Source: Ceratothoa steindachneri (lineage: Eukaryota; Arthropoda; Malacostraca; Isopoda; Cymothoidae). From it: a stretch of DNA of 64,000 nt. Location: assembly GCA_963969495.1 (NCBI GenBank), contig OZ018333.1, positions 16,215,937 through 16,279,936 of the forward strand. Reading direction: 5' to 3'. Position numbers and translations under genes: made by a program. The notes beneath the pieces are model-generated. The model searched no databases. It was not told the origin of the DNA and worked only from the letters and a program-made list of their open reading frames with translations. This document shows, piece after piece, positions 42,843 through 55,019 of this stretch. The number at the start of each line of letters is the position of its first letter. Position 1 is the stretch's first letter.

Positions 42843-45470
42843 CTATCAGAAAGAAAACTCTTAAGAAAATCAGTTTCAGCCAATACCATCACTCTGGGAA
42901 CCTAGCTTCCCCAAATGCTCCACCATATGCACTCTCCCCAATGATCCAGAATGTGCCACTGCACCAACTTGAAGAAGCTCCCACAAAACAACCACTCATA
43001 ACCAAGATCATACATTTTCTAAAGGAATTTATTTCTTAATTACAATCTGGGTCATCTGTTCAACAGGTCCTCCTCACTCTCCTTCCAAATGCCATCCAAC
43101 TCATCTCATCATTCTTTGCATAATGACAGCATCACAAAGCCCCATAATTTTCTGGAATGCCCATTCTCTACATCACAAAACTAAAGACCTCTCCCTGCTT
43201 CCTGACTCTCTCCCCCCCACCTTAGTTGGGGTCTGTTAGACTTGGCTCACACTGAATATTTCCCCACAGATCAAAGGCTACACAATATTGCACAGAGACA
43301 GGTTAAACAGGGTAGGTGGTGGTCTTCTTCTGCTTATACGACACAGGCTGACCTATCGCACCTGCACTTTTACCCCATTCCCCCATGGTATTATTAGCTG
43401 TCCAGGTTGATAATGGCGGAACCTGGTACAATATAATCATCTGCTACAAACCATGTCTTCCAGTAACTAAGCAAGAATTTAGCCATTACTTCGCGCAATC
43501 CTCCCCTTCAAACCTTTTCATTGGAGATTTCAATGCCCCCCACCCTCAGTGGGACCCAACTGCCAACATAAGCCATCCAGGCCATGCCCTACTCTCCTCA
43601 CCCCCAGGCCTCTGCACCAGAATGGACCCTGCATCGGCTTCACATGCTACACTGGACCTTTGTATCACTAGTGGATCCTTCACATCCTTAGTGGTCTCTG
43701 CCGGCCAATACATGGTTAGTGACCATCTACCAATAATCATTTCCTCTACTAGCCTCACAAACGCCCCTCCCAGTCAATACACCCTAGTTGGAAGCTAAAT
43801 AAAGGATGGATTAAATTCCAATCCACGCTTGAGCAACCCCCTAAAATTCTAGCCTCGTTAATAATAATAAGTATTTTGTAATGCGCTCTTCAAGGCCTAA
43901 GGCCTTCCCAGAGCGCACAAGAGAAAGCCAGCTGGCTCACAGAATCACTTCACTCAGCCGGAGGAAACCCTGTTGTCCATGGTGCACAGAAGAGTGCATC
44001 AGCGATCAGTCTCAGATGACTGGCACTTTTGAAAGATGGAAGCATTTTCCCTCTCCAAGAAATAGGATTGAATTTCGCAAACAGGAAGCCAACTGCTGAA
44101 GAATCATACTCCATTCAAAAAGAGAATCCTGGCATAAATTCTGTAACTCTCTTTCCTTTTTGACACCTTCCACCAAAGCTTAGACCTTCTTCAGATGCAT
44201 GATTTCACCCCCCTACCCCACTCTTATCCTTTCTGCATAGGCAGCTCATCGCTGAGGAGTGAACTGGACAAGGCTGAAACATTTGCCACAGAATACAACC
44301 ATCTATACAGCATAGAACAGCAACCTCTCATAACCAGATACCAAGCCAATCTTCTTAAAGATTTGATGTTGGATACTGTAGATAACCCACTTGCCCTCCC
44401 CTTTAAACCCAAAGAATTGCTTAATGCACTTTCTTCCATGATGAAAACTAAGGCCTCAGGCCTTGACATGATCCCCCCCTGACTTCCTAAGTTACCTGCC
44501 AAAAGCCTACTTAAACTTCTTACTAGAACTTTTGAATGATAGTTGGACACTAGGCCAGTTTCCCTCTCTTTGGAAACACACTTATTCTTCTAATCCTTAA
44601 GAAAGGAAAAGCCACCTCAAAACCATCCTCTTACAGACCAATTAGCCTCCTCTCATATACCAGCAAACTAATCAAAAAAATGGTTCAAAAGTGCCTATCT
44701 TGGTGGTTAGAATCCCACCACTGTATATATCTGATCAGGCCACAGCACAGTGACAGAGGTTGTTTTCTTTGACCTGTCAAATGTATTTAACAGAGTGAAT
44801 CATGAGGCTTTGCTGTATAAATTATCCTCTTTGGGAATTCATGGAGCTGCCTCTTTTGGATTCATGACATCCTCTCAAACTGACTCTATACAGTGCTGAT
44901 AGGGTCAACTCATGCTTCCCCCCAAAAGGTCAGTTGTAGAGTCCTCAAGGCTTTCCACTAAGCCCCCTCCTCTTCAAAATATATATATATATCAGACTTA
45001 ATGGTCAGCGCTCACACAATACCATTAGTATATGGAGATGATGCCTCCATCATTTGTCCTGCCCAAATGCCTCAACTGGTCCACCACAGACTCCAAAGAG
45101 CAGTCAATGAATTCATTGCAAGGGCTAAAAACTGGAACCTACACTTAAACATTCCAAAATGCAAATCGACGTTGATCACCCATCAACATGTAAGACTCCC
45201 TCCTCCCTTATGCATCTCAGGGACACCTATTGAGCCACCCTCTAGCCACAATTCTATTCTCCTACCCATCATTCCAAAGATGGCCAACCACCTCCCATTC
45301 TTGGTAAGTGCAGCACAGACCTTTGCATATTTCTCCTTCCCTTACCCACTGAAATCACCACTCCCAGCAACTCCTCCCATTCCCCCCTGGATATCACTAT
45401 CTACAGCAATATCACTCTCCCTCCCCTGCCAATGGACAAAACATGACCCACCTCCTATAATGCAGTTATT
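42843..45470 (+). pseudogene. Jockey-like LINE ORF2 (endonuclease and RT), interrupted element
   Basis: Second half of the LINE whose ORF1 lies at 32572-34047. The endonuclease begins near 43150 (IIFWNAHSLHHK) and runs to about 43790: VGGGLLLL, IGDFNAPHPQWDP, and YMVSDHLPIIISS with the SDH motif. RT pieces: KASGLDMIPP near 44450, SYRPISLLSYTSKLIKKMV-like near 44630-44690, FFDLSNVFNRVNHEA near 44770, and a palm catalytic box LVYGDDASII near 45025 (YxDD form). CISGTPIEPP and later RT-thumb scraps follow. Stops and frameshifts throughout. Confidence 0.75.
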
Positions 45471-45600
45471 ATTGGGGACTTCAACTTAAACTCTGTGCAC
45501 TGGGAAAATATGATAGGGAGGGATAGAACAAGTGGCTGTCTGGCTTTGTTCTGGAAGGTTGTCTTACAGGAAGCTCCTGATTCTCATTTTAAGATTGGGA
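45465..45600 (+). pseudogene. CR1-type endonuclease scrap
   Basis: Reads AVIIGDFNLNSVHWENMIGR followed by DRTSG. This closely parallels the endonuclease of the inverted CR1 fragment at 50051-50794 (AVILGDFNLTYVDWENMIGR). A short fragment of the same subfamily in the opposite orientation. Confidence 0.7.
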
Positions 45601-45769
45601 TATAATACTGATTTGGGTGTGTAGTTTTTCTTGTATTTATTTAATACATCAATCACTGTGTAATAAATACATTAGTGATTAATACTTTTGGGGAAGATAA
45701 CTGGAAGCAATCCTGAGCAAGAATTTTTGGGGTGAGTGTTAACTTTTTCCTTAGTAAATTTCTGAGAGT

Positions 45770-46762
45770 ATGGCTGTTTGTATAGATGGTGAGAGCATGC
45801 CGTTTGAAAGTAGTATGTATGTGGTGTGTGATGCATGTGGAGTTGAAAGGAGAGTGAATGTAACTGAATGCTGTGTGTGTTTTCTGGAAAGGGAGGTTAG
45901 GAGGTTGAGTGGGGAATGTAAGAGGTTGAATGATTTGGTGTTTGAGGTGAGAAGAGATGCAAATGTGCGATTGAAGGGTGAGATTAGTGCTAAGAAGGTG
46001 GAAGATAGGGCTAGGACTGGGAACAGTGTGGAAGTTGTGAGTGATAATGAATGGTAGGTGAAAATGGATAGGATAGATAAGTTAGGACAGATTAGGTGTT
46101 TGAAAAGAAATGACATAGAACCTGTTAGGTTGACTAACAGATTCAATGTCCTGAGAGAGGAAGAGTGTGAAAGTGATTTGCCTGGTGTGATTGTGGATGA
46201 AAGCAGGATGGGTGGTAGTGTGACTGAGAGCAGGAGGGAGGGTAATGTTAGGCCAAAACAGAATAGGAGAATGACTGAGGTGCTAGTAATGGGTGACTCT
46301 CAGATTAGGTATTTAGATAGGAAGTTGAGTGATAGCAAGTGGAAGGGAATGAGAGTTTGTCTGCCGGGTGCTGGTGTAAGTGATGTTTGTGAGAGGTATG
46401 ATAGGCTGGTTTCTGGGTGTGAGAGGGATGCAGTTGTGATTACACATGTGGGAGTGAATGATGTAAAGAAGGTGGGTACATGTGAGTTACGTGAGCAGTA
46501 TAAAAGGTTAGTTGAAAGGATGAGTAAAAGCAGGGTAAAAGGTGTTGTTTCTGGTGTGCTTCTGAGATTGGATGTGGGGGCAGAATGGTTGTTGCATGCA
46601 ATTGGTTTGAATAAATTTGTGAAAGGACTGTGTGAGGAGTTAGGATTGGTGTTTGTAGATGTCTGGGGTGGGTTTTACGGGAATAGGAGGTTGTATGCGA
46701 TGGATGGGCTCCATCTTAGTCTGGCAGGTGTTGAGGTTCATGGGGACAGCTGGATAGTGTGA
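45770..46762 (+). pseudogene. CR1 ORF1 with SGNH esterase domain
   Basis: About 330 codons in one frame, interrupted by a single TAG after residue 95 (46055-46057). The N-terminus has a PHD-like cysteine cluster (VCDACGVERRVNVTECCVCF), then a coiled-coil-like charged stretch. The C-terminal half is an SGNH/GDSL hydrolase: LVMGDSQIRY (nucleophile Ser), LPGAGVSDV, ITHVGVNDV and MDGLHLS (Asp-His), so all catalytic blocks remain. Such esterase ORF1s are known in CR1/L2 LINEs and are thought to act in RNP or membrane interaction. One stop separates it from being intact. Confidence 0.85.
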
Positions 46763-46984
46763 TTAGGTCCTTACAGGTGGGAAACTAGAAGCTGTTAAAG
46801 GTAAGGGAATAACAAGAATAAAGGGCAGGTGTAGGAAATGGAAGGGATGCAGAGATAGAGGAACAGCTAGGGGGAAGGGCATACTGATGCGTTATAGGGG
46901 GACTAATGCACAAGTGAATGAGCAGATAACTAGGAATAAAAAAGCATGATGCAATGAAGATGGGAATAATAATAAAACCTTAAA

Positions 46985-49890
46985 AATATACTACACAAAT
47001 GGTCAGAGTATAAGGAATAAGATCGATCTCTTAAGAGCGTTAGTGAGTGAAGAGAATTTTGATATAATTGCAATAACAGAGTCATGGCTTGATTTGGCAG
47101 GTAATCACTTTAAAACTGAGGTTGAGATTGAGGGCTTTAACATGTTCCATACAGATAGGAATAGGAAGAGAGGAGGAGGGGTTATTATTTATATTAAAGA
47201 TAATCTCCAGTGTTGTGTAAACAGTACGATTAAATTAGATGATAACACAGAGTCATTATAGCTAAATGTAAAGGAAGGTAAAAACAAGCTTGTCATAGGA
47301 TTATTATACAGACCACCAAATCTTAGTAAGGAAGCTTCAAATCTTCTGTGGCAGGAGATAGAACGGGCCTGTAGAAGTAAGCATGTGTGTATAATGGGCG
47401 ATTTTAATCACAGAAATATAGACTGGGAAGCTCTTGTGGGTGATCAGGAAGCTGAGGAATTTATTAATGTTGTCTAAGATAATTTTCTGAGGCAGATTAT
47501 TAATGAACCCACTAGAGGTAATAATATACTCGATTTAGTTCTGACAAATAGGGAAGAAGTTATTAAGGATACTGAGATTGGAGGAAATTTGGGTAATAGT
47601 GACCATTGTGAAATTAGATTCAAAATGAAATGGAATGGTATTGATAGTAGCATGAACAATGTTCAAATTCCTGACTTTAGAAGAACAAATTATAATGGGC
47701 TAAGGACTTACCTGGAGGCAGTTGTACAGAAACCAGGCAATGAAATCAAATCAGGAATAGATTCAATGATATCAGTTAGTGGAGAAAATAATCACCAGGA
47801 GGAAGAGATTACAATTGAAGAAGAGTATGAAAGAATAATTGAGCAATTAATTACAGGTCAGATGATTAACATTCCATATAAGGAGATTAGGACTAAAAAT
47901 AATGACCCAAAATGGATGACAGATAAAATTAAGCATTATATTGGCATTAAAAGGGCATTTATAGGAAAATAAAAAATAGAGAGGATCACTTAAGGCAGAG
48001 ATATAATGAACTAGCAAGAGATGTTAAAAAGTTAGTTAGAGTAGCAAGGAGAAATTATGAAATTAAAGTGGCAAATAGGGCAAAGGAAGATCCTAAAAGT
48101 TTATATCAATTATACAAAACTAAGGTTAGAGATAGAATAAGCCCACTTATAGATTCCAATGGAGAATTAGTGAGTGATAGGGACTCAATGGGTGGGATGC
48201 TAAATGAATTTTTTCTCTCAGTATTCACACAGGAGGATACTCTAAATATACCTGAGGTGTCAATGATCTTTCGGGGTAGTGATGCAGAGAAATTAAAGGA
48301 TATCTTGATCACAAAGAAGATAATGACAAAGAAAATTGATAAAATCAAAAGTAGTAAAGCACCCTGTCCTGATGAGGTTTTCCTAGAATTTTGAAAGAAT
48401 GTAAGGATGTGTTAAGTGAGCCCCTAGCATGCATCTTTAGAAAATCATTGGAGAGTGGCATTGTGCCAGTGGCATGGAAGAAATCCACTGTGATACCTAT
48501 ATTTAAGAAAGGGGATAAAACAAATATGTCTAATTACAGACCAGTAAGTTTGACATCAGTGGTAGGGAAAATGATGGAATCTATTATAGCAAGGAATATT
48601 AGAGATCACTTGGATAAGCACAAGTTGATAAAAGAATCACAGCATGGCTTTAGTAAGGGTAAATTCTGTCTGACTAATTTGCTGTCTTTTTATAGTAAGG
48701 TGTATGAAGCAGCAGATAATGATGAAAACTATGATATTTTATACTTGGACTTTAGTAAGGCTTTTGATCGAGTGCCACACTTATGGCTTCTGAGCAAAGT
48801 TAAAGCACACAGGATCGATGGCAGTATATTTGGGTGGATTCAGTCATGGCTTGGTGACAGACAGCAAAGAGTTAGTATAGATGGAGTTAAATCTGAGTGG
48901 GGGTGTGTTTGCAGTGGAGTTCCGCAAGGATCTGTTTTGGGTCCCTTGCTATTCTTAATTTACATTAATGATCTTGACATAGGTATAAGTAGTGACCTGA
49001 GTAAATTTGCTGATGATACTAAGCTAGGTAAGGCCATTAGGGCTGATTCTGATGCTGTTGTAATGCCGGAGGAATTGACCATTCTGTCCAATTAGGCCGA
49101 GAAATGGCAAATGAAGTTTAACATAGACAAATGTAGTGTACTTAGTATAGGTAGAAATAATCCATTGAATAGTTATAAATTAAATGGGAGAATTTTAAGG
49201 AGGACCGATTGTGGGTATTTTGGTAAGTTCAGACCTTCGTCCTAGAAAGCAATGCCTAAATGCTAAGAATAAAGCTAATAGGCTATTGGGATTCATTAGG
49301 AGGATTGTAAGTAATAAGAGTGCGGAAGTCATTCTAAAACTGTATCTGGTGCTAGTTAGGCCTCATCTAGACTATGCAGTACAATTTTGGTCACCATGTT
49401 ATAGGAAGGATATTGATTTGCTTGAATCTGTGCAGAGAAGGATGACAAAGATGATTGGTGGGCTAAGGAACTTACCTTATGGTGAAAGGCTCAGAAAACT
49501 AAATCTACATACATTGGAAAGGAGAAGAGTCAGAGGGGAATTGATTGAAGTCTTCAAATAGGTAAAAGGATATAATAAAGGGGATCTAGGTAAGGTTCTT
49601 ATACTTAGTGAACATGACAGGACACGTAGCAATGGGTTTAAGCTTGATAAGTATAGGTTTAGGAAGGAGATTGGGAGGAATTGGTTTACAAAGCGTGTGG
49701 TAGATGAATGGAATAGGCTCACTAGACATGTGATAGAAGCCTCCTCTCTGGGTAGTTTTAAGAATAGATTAGATAAATATATGGATGAACCTGCTAGATT
49801 GGACGGACTTTTTTTTATGTACATATGTATATATTTTTCTAAGGAGTGGGGAGATTATATTTTGCGGTTGCATGAATGGACATAATCCTC
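46985..49890 (+). pseudogene. CR1 ORF2 (endonuclease-RT)
   Basis: Endonuclease from 46985 (YYTNGQSIRNKIDLLRAL, IAITESWL, GLLYRPPN, MGDFNHRNIDW, GNSDHCEIRF). A central region follows, then RT from about 48340 ([83 protein letters not shown] with the catalytic FADD). The thumb and C-terminal region has RPHLDYAVQFWSP and VVDEWNRLTRHV. Several stops and frameshifts (for example at 47262, 47477, 47972, 48394, 49095) kill it, but large parts remain open, so the insertion is of moderate age. Confidence 0.88.
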
Positions 49891-50062
49891 TGGATGCATT
49901 TTGTGTATATTGTAGATTAGATCTGACGAACTCTTGTAAAGGGTGTCAATGTTGATGACTTTTCTCTGGTAAGAAATCTTTTGTGTGTTGACTGGAACAG
50001 GAGCTGACAAGTGTAGGCCATGAATGGTCTTTTGCAGTCTCCTTCTTTTCTTATGTTCTTAT

Positions 50063-51060
50063 ATCCCACCTAATCTGATTTAGCATGCTGCGTAATTTAT
50101 CGTAATCTCCCCTATAAAAATTTGGAATTCTTGTGGAGTTTGTCTCTGTTCTACCCTTAACTATTTGCAAATTAAACCGAAACATCTGATGATCACTGTT
50201 TCCCAATGATTCCCCTACACTCAATCCTTGAACTAAGTGATCATCATTTGAAAGAGTTAGATCTAATATATTGGCACCCCTTGTTGGCTTATTAACAAAT
50301 TGGGTCCAAAAGTTATCCTCCAAACACTCCATAAACTTACAACTTGCTCTATCTCTTCCTATCATATTTTCCCAGTCTACATAAGTTAAATTAAAGTCAC
50401 CAAGAATAACTGCATCTTTGCATCCTTTACTTATTTCCCTAATCATTAACTCATCGATGCAATCAGTCTGTCCTGGTGGTCTATAAAAAGCTCCCAAGTG
50501 TATTTTCCTATTGTTACCAACCTTAATATCTATCCATAATGATTCACCTTCTCCTTGCTTTATAGATTTATTTAGGTTTGAAGAAATGCTATTTCTGATA
50601 TAAATAATCAACCCACCACCAGTCCTATCTCTCCTTTGATTAATGTACATAGTATTACCTTCTAGTTCAAATTCACTGACATTATCATTAAATATATTTT
50701 CATTACCCCATGATTCAACTATACATATTATATCTATATCTTCATGAATGATATAACAATAATTCATCCCTCTTATTTCTAAGACTACGAGCATTTGTGT
50801 ACAGACAACTCAGCCCACCTATCCCTGAAGCACCTGAGGGCCTATCTCCTCTGCATCTCCTTTCTCTCCTTCCCCGACCCTGTACTCTTGTATTTCCCTG
50901 ACCACTATTACTACTCAAGTAATTTAACCCTAAAGCACTTCCATTAGCCTGCCTACCTTCTACAAATCTTTGTTTGCTTCCTATCCCTGCCTCACTTTGA
51001 GCCATTAAATTTCCCTGACCACTATCAAAACCTAGTTTTTCATCCTCATTCCTTCAACTT
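50063..51060 (-). pseudogene. Inverted CR1 fragment: ORF2 endonuclease
   Basis: The minus strand starts near 51005 (MAQSEAGIGSKQRF) and runs through LSCLYTNARSLRNKRDELLL, a frameshift, then a long open endonuclease (to 50051): CIVESWGNENIF, TGGGLIIYIRNS, HLGAFYRPPGQ, VILGDFNLTYVDWENMIG, PTRGANILDLTLSN and LGNSDHQMFRFN. It stops where the oppositely oriented CR1 ends, so RT and 3' parts are missing. The two CR1s are different subfamilies by sequence. Confidence 0.85.
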
Positions 51061-51657
51061 TTGGCCTGACTATTTTGCCTAGAAATGGCTGTTTTAGATT
51101 TGGAGGGGATCTGTGCATGCATCTTTTGGGGATATTCAACCAATAGCAGCTTTTTTTTTAGATCTGCAAGTAATCTGCACATGTATCTTTTGCTGATTAC
51201 CCAAAAGCATTTCATTTTACATTCTCGTATATTTCAAATGATTCATGGCTGTCTTTTTTTTAGTTTATATGGTATAATGGCATGCAGTAGCTGTGGTAGG
51301 TCGGGATTAAAGGATTCAAAAGGGCGAAAAAAAAACTGGGCAAATTTTCCATTAGTGCATTTAAGGGGACAATCCTTTCTAATGCCCATATTCAAACAAG
51401 TGCTAGCCTTTTATTTATAAACTGTTCTCTGTCTGAAGCTTTAATTCAAACTAGAAGCCTAATGACATTTAGCAATCGACTTTTGCATCCAAATTTGAAT
51501 TAGGAATATTACAAGTTCTTTTTAAAGTTTCAAAGGGCAAGGGGGTATAGGAGCAAAGCCCTCATTCTAAAAGTATCTAAAAAAATTTTAAGTTTTGGTG
51601 GAAATAGCATAAACTAGGCTGCGCTATCGTCATCTTAAATTAGACGATTAGGTCAGG
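51061..51657. other. AT-rich spacer
   Basis: No gene recognised. A short internal near-repeat (ATCTGTGCATGCATCTTTTG at 51109 and ATCTGCACATGTATCTTTTG at 51171) is visible. Confidence 0.5.
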
Positions 51658-51749
51658 TCTGGTTCTCAATCTTTTAAATAATTTTTATAATGGTTTTTCT
51701 TATGCAGTTTTATGTGTAGTTTTCAGATCTGAAACTAGTTTTCAAAATG
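51658..51749 (+). repeat. 92-bp direct repeat, left copy
   Basis: Nearly identical to 54628-54720 (TCTGGTTCT ... CTAGTTTTCAAAATG). Ends exactly where Gypsy coding sequence begins. Confidence 0.9.
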
Positions 51750-54624
51750 ATATGCTGGAAGTGAGAGTGAAAGTTGGTGAAAGGTTGATCTGTGGTTTGA
51801 TTGATACTGGAGCGCAAGTGTCTTTAGTGGATGAGAGGATTCTGAGTAAGTATGAAGAGTTTAGATGTTGCGAGCATGAACCTGTGAAGTTACGGATAAG
51901 TGGATTAGAGAATAGCATGGGAACAGGTTAGTCTGAAAGTGAGTTTGGGTAATGGTGTGAATGTGAAGCATGACTTTGGGATTCTGAAAGATGAGCAAAT
52001 GCCATGTTGTTTTCTGCTTGGTGTGGAGTTTATGAGATTGAATGATTTGTCCTTGGATGCTGATACAGATTGTGTTATGAAAGGTGAATGTGAGTTGATG
52101 AGGTGGAATGAGTATGCGAAGAATGTTTTCAAATTTTGTAGTATGATTGAATTGGTCATGGATGATGATAATGAGATTTTAAGTGATGATGATATTCTAG
52201 AGATGCAAGAGATGTGTCCTTTTTTCAGTGAGTTGAAGAGGTTTGTAATGATGAGTGCTGATTTGAATGAATGGCCTGAGTATTTAAGTGATTTTAAAAG
52301 GTATGCTAAGGATTTTGTTGTTTGTATGGATGATGTATATTTTGTGAGGCATGTGAAGGGTGGTGATGATATGTATGTACTTGGTTCGTATGATTGGTCT
52401 GGTGAAAGTTGTGCATGATAATTATGGGCATATGGGTAAGTTTAAGCTGTGGGAGTGTATGAAAGAGTATGTGTTCCATCCGTTTCTGAGAACTGTTCTG
52501 AATAATGTAGCGACTACATGTGAAAGGTGTCCACTGATGTTGAAAGTTGATGCAAAAGAACCGTTTGAATTGGTAGTGATTGATTGTGTCTCTTTGCCAT
52601 GTACGAGTGCTGGGAATGTTGGTATGGTTGTGATGGTTTATCATAAAAGAAGGTTTGTGTATGCAGCGCCTGTCAGAGATAAAATGAGTGTGACTGTTGC
52701 GCGTATGGTTGAGCAGTTGTGTTTTCCTATGTGTATGGAAGCCTAGAAGATGTCTGAGTGATAATGGGCCTGAATTAGTAGAAGTGTTTGAGCAAATGTT
52801 GAGAGAGAATGGTGTGGAGCATGTGAGAACAACTCTGTATGTACCATCTTCAAATGGATTGGCTGAATGTACGATAAGAACCTTGTGTTGAGATCTTGAG
52901 AATGATGAGTACGACAGTGAATGACTGGGATGTATGTCTGGGAAGAGTGTTGTGAGCATATAATTTGACTGTGCATAGTGCAACTGGAATGTCCCCATGT
53001 TAGTATGTGATGAATTTTGAAAGGCGAGTGAAAGATAGGTTTCGTTTGAGTGAAAGTGAGCAGAGTGTATGGTGTGAAGCGCATGAAAAGTTCTGTTCAT
53101 TTGAATTACATGCAAAAGTATTGAAACATGAAAGAAGTGAAGGGTAAGTTGAATGTATCAAAGAAGAGTGAAAGGAAGAATGCAAGTACGAATGAAAGTA
53201 AGTTTGAGCAGAATCTTTCTGGTATGCGGGAGCTTGAAAGAGAGATTGAGTGTTTGCAAAAACAGTGAGTGATTTGACTGGTATATGTAGACGAGTGAGT
53301 GAGCTGCCTGTGCCTGATTTTTCTGGTTTTGGGAACAGTATGAATGATAGTGTGTTTGGGCAGAATGAACCTAGTGTGGCTAACTTTTCGGGTTTTATGA
53401 ATTGTAATAGTAGGGGTGAGTTTGATGTAGTGAATGATGAAGTGGTTGATTTTTCAGGTTTCTGGTGGGAACCAGTCAAAGGGGTTTCTGGTATGCCTGT
53501 TGAGAATACAGGGGATGTGAGTGGCCTGTCTGTTTCGCAAGAGTGTACCTTGAGTTGGATGAGAGCTGTGAGTGAGGAGCTGATGAATGGGGGTATGAAG
53601 AGTGAAGGTTCTGAACGGAAGAGTATCAAATAATTCTGTCGTGAGATGGGAGAACTGGTAATGAGGGCTAAGAGTATGGTTGATGAGATGATCAATATTG
53701 ACGATGAGACTGACAGGACGACTGATGAACAACCCTGACCAATTGCTATGCGTAGCCAAGGACCAGTAGAAGAGTGTGAATGGGTGCAGAAGGGTGTGAT
53801 TGAGCACAAGTGGTACCGTGAAGAGTGATTGAAAAGCTGATTGTATGTTACTGTGATTGAATGGCTTAAGGAAGGAGGGGTGTGTGTGTGTATCTGTAGG
53901 GCCATTCTCCCACCCCCTTTTACATATATCTTTCCCTACCTCTGTGTGAGTGTGTGGGTATAATTTTCCTTCCGATTTTTTTTATGAATAATGTTAACCA
54001 ATTGTATTCTCTTTTCAAAGATATTACTTTGCCACAATTTAACAAAAGATATATTTTGTTAAATCAGTTATAAAGCATAACAGTAAATATCAGGAATTAT
54101 AAAAGTTATAAACAGGAATTTGTCGTGTGCATGTGGATGTTCACTTAGAGAGTGGACCTCGAGGTGAGTGCTCCGCCCAGCCCTGAAACGGAGGACGGTA
54201 CTTGCACTGCCTACCTGCATTGGCTGACAAGCCTTTGCCCCTTCTTATTTGAGAAGACTGCTAATACCCCCCCCCCCCCCACACAGCACCAAGAAATAGC
54301 TCTGTGCCCCTTCTCGTTTAGGTGTTTTTTTTTTGTTGTGATTGATTTGTGGACCTTGGTTGGGTTGTTGACATTTGTTCTCTGTGCCCATCATACTTTA
54401 TTTTGTTTTCGGTTGGGAAATTACAATTTGTATAAAATATTTATTTGAATGTGCACTGGTGTTTATCTATTTTTTTGTAAATATAAACTGTAAATATAAC
54501 TATTTTTTTGTAAAGTAAAGGACTGTATATCAAATCGTATCAATTCTTCCTCTGGGTTCTCTAGGTCCTTAAATCCTAGGATAAGGTTGGAATGCAGGAT
54601 AGTCTAGACTTTCGGCCCGCTACA
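51750..54624 (+). mobile_element. 5'-truncated copy of the same Gypsy family
   Basis: Starts inside the second protease-like domain (LICGLIDTGAQVSLVDERIL). It continues with LLGVEFMRLNDLSLDAD (51939-52418), the integrase zinc finger, the integrase core (VIDCVSLPCTSAGNV; CLSDNGPELVEVFEQM; SNGLAECTIRTL, in which the expected Glu precedes Cys), the C-terminal region and the three DFSGF-type units (53306-53460). The order matches the minus-strand element. A polypurine tract (53869-53881) and one LTR (53882-54624) follow. gag, the first protease, RT, RNase H and the 5' LTR are absent. Stops at several sites. Confidence 0.85.
53882..54624 (+). repeat. Single 3' LTR of the truncated Gypsy copy, variant type
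   Basis: The first about 90 bp (AGGGCCATTCTCCCACCCCC) and the last about 25 bp (AGTCTAGACTTTCGGCCCGC then TACA) match the LTRs of the minus-strand element. The middle is unrelated and contains a run of Cs at about 54268-54281 and A-rich stretches. A different LTR subtype on a similar internal region. Confidence 0.7.
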
Positions 54625-54627
54625 ACA

Positions 54628-54720
54628 TCTGGTTCTTGATCTTTTAAATGATTTTTATAATGTGTTTTTCTTATGCAGTTTTATGTGTAGTTTTCAGATC
54701 TGAAACTAGTTTTCAAAATG
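54628..54720 (+). repeat. 92-bp direct repeat, right copy
   Basis: Partner of 51658-51749; starts 3 bp after the LTR end. Confidence 0.9.
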
Positions 54721-55019
54721 CATACGTTTCCTAATATGTACCTTTGGTCTATTATGGCCAAGGAATGCATTTTGGGGAAAAACAAGTGTTAGAGCTGAAA
54801 AGAACATATAAATCTGCATAAGAAAACCACATTTTTAAATTACTGTGCACATTTATGTTAAAACAAATCTTTACCATTTTTTCTTGAGTCATATGTTTTT
54901 AACAGGTCCAAAAAGCTTTTATTAAAAAGATATTTGTGATGACTTTGGGACATATTTATTTGCACATTTAATGATAGCTGTAGTGACTAAGGAGCAAGCA
55001 TTATTTATATTATCCACAC

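Larger units (their letters stand above)
45700..50062 (+). mobile_element. CR1-type LINE, nearly full length, mutated
   Basis: Two consecutive + strand ORF regions with the CR1 arrangement: an ORF1 with Cys-rich start and esterase domain, then endonuclease-RT without RNase H. The 3' end carries a short octamer-like repeat (CTTATGTTCTTAT at 50050), as expected for CR1 tails, and no poly(A). No target-site duplication is expected or found. Confidence 0.85.

Noticed and set aside
34040..42850. A clear target-site duplication for the Gypsy element
   Set aside because: CCAT on the left and CTAT on the right differ by one base; not enough to claim a duplication.
53000..53905. Minus-strand open frame of 301 codons
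   Set aside because: Mirror of the Gypsy integrase and C-terminal tail, which is coded on the plus strand here.
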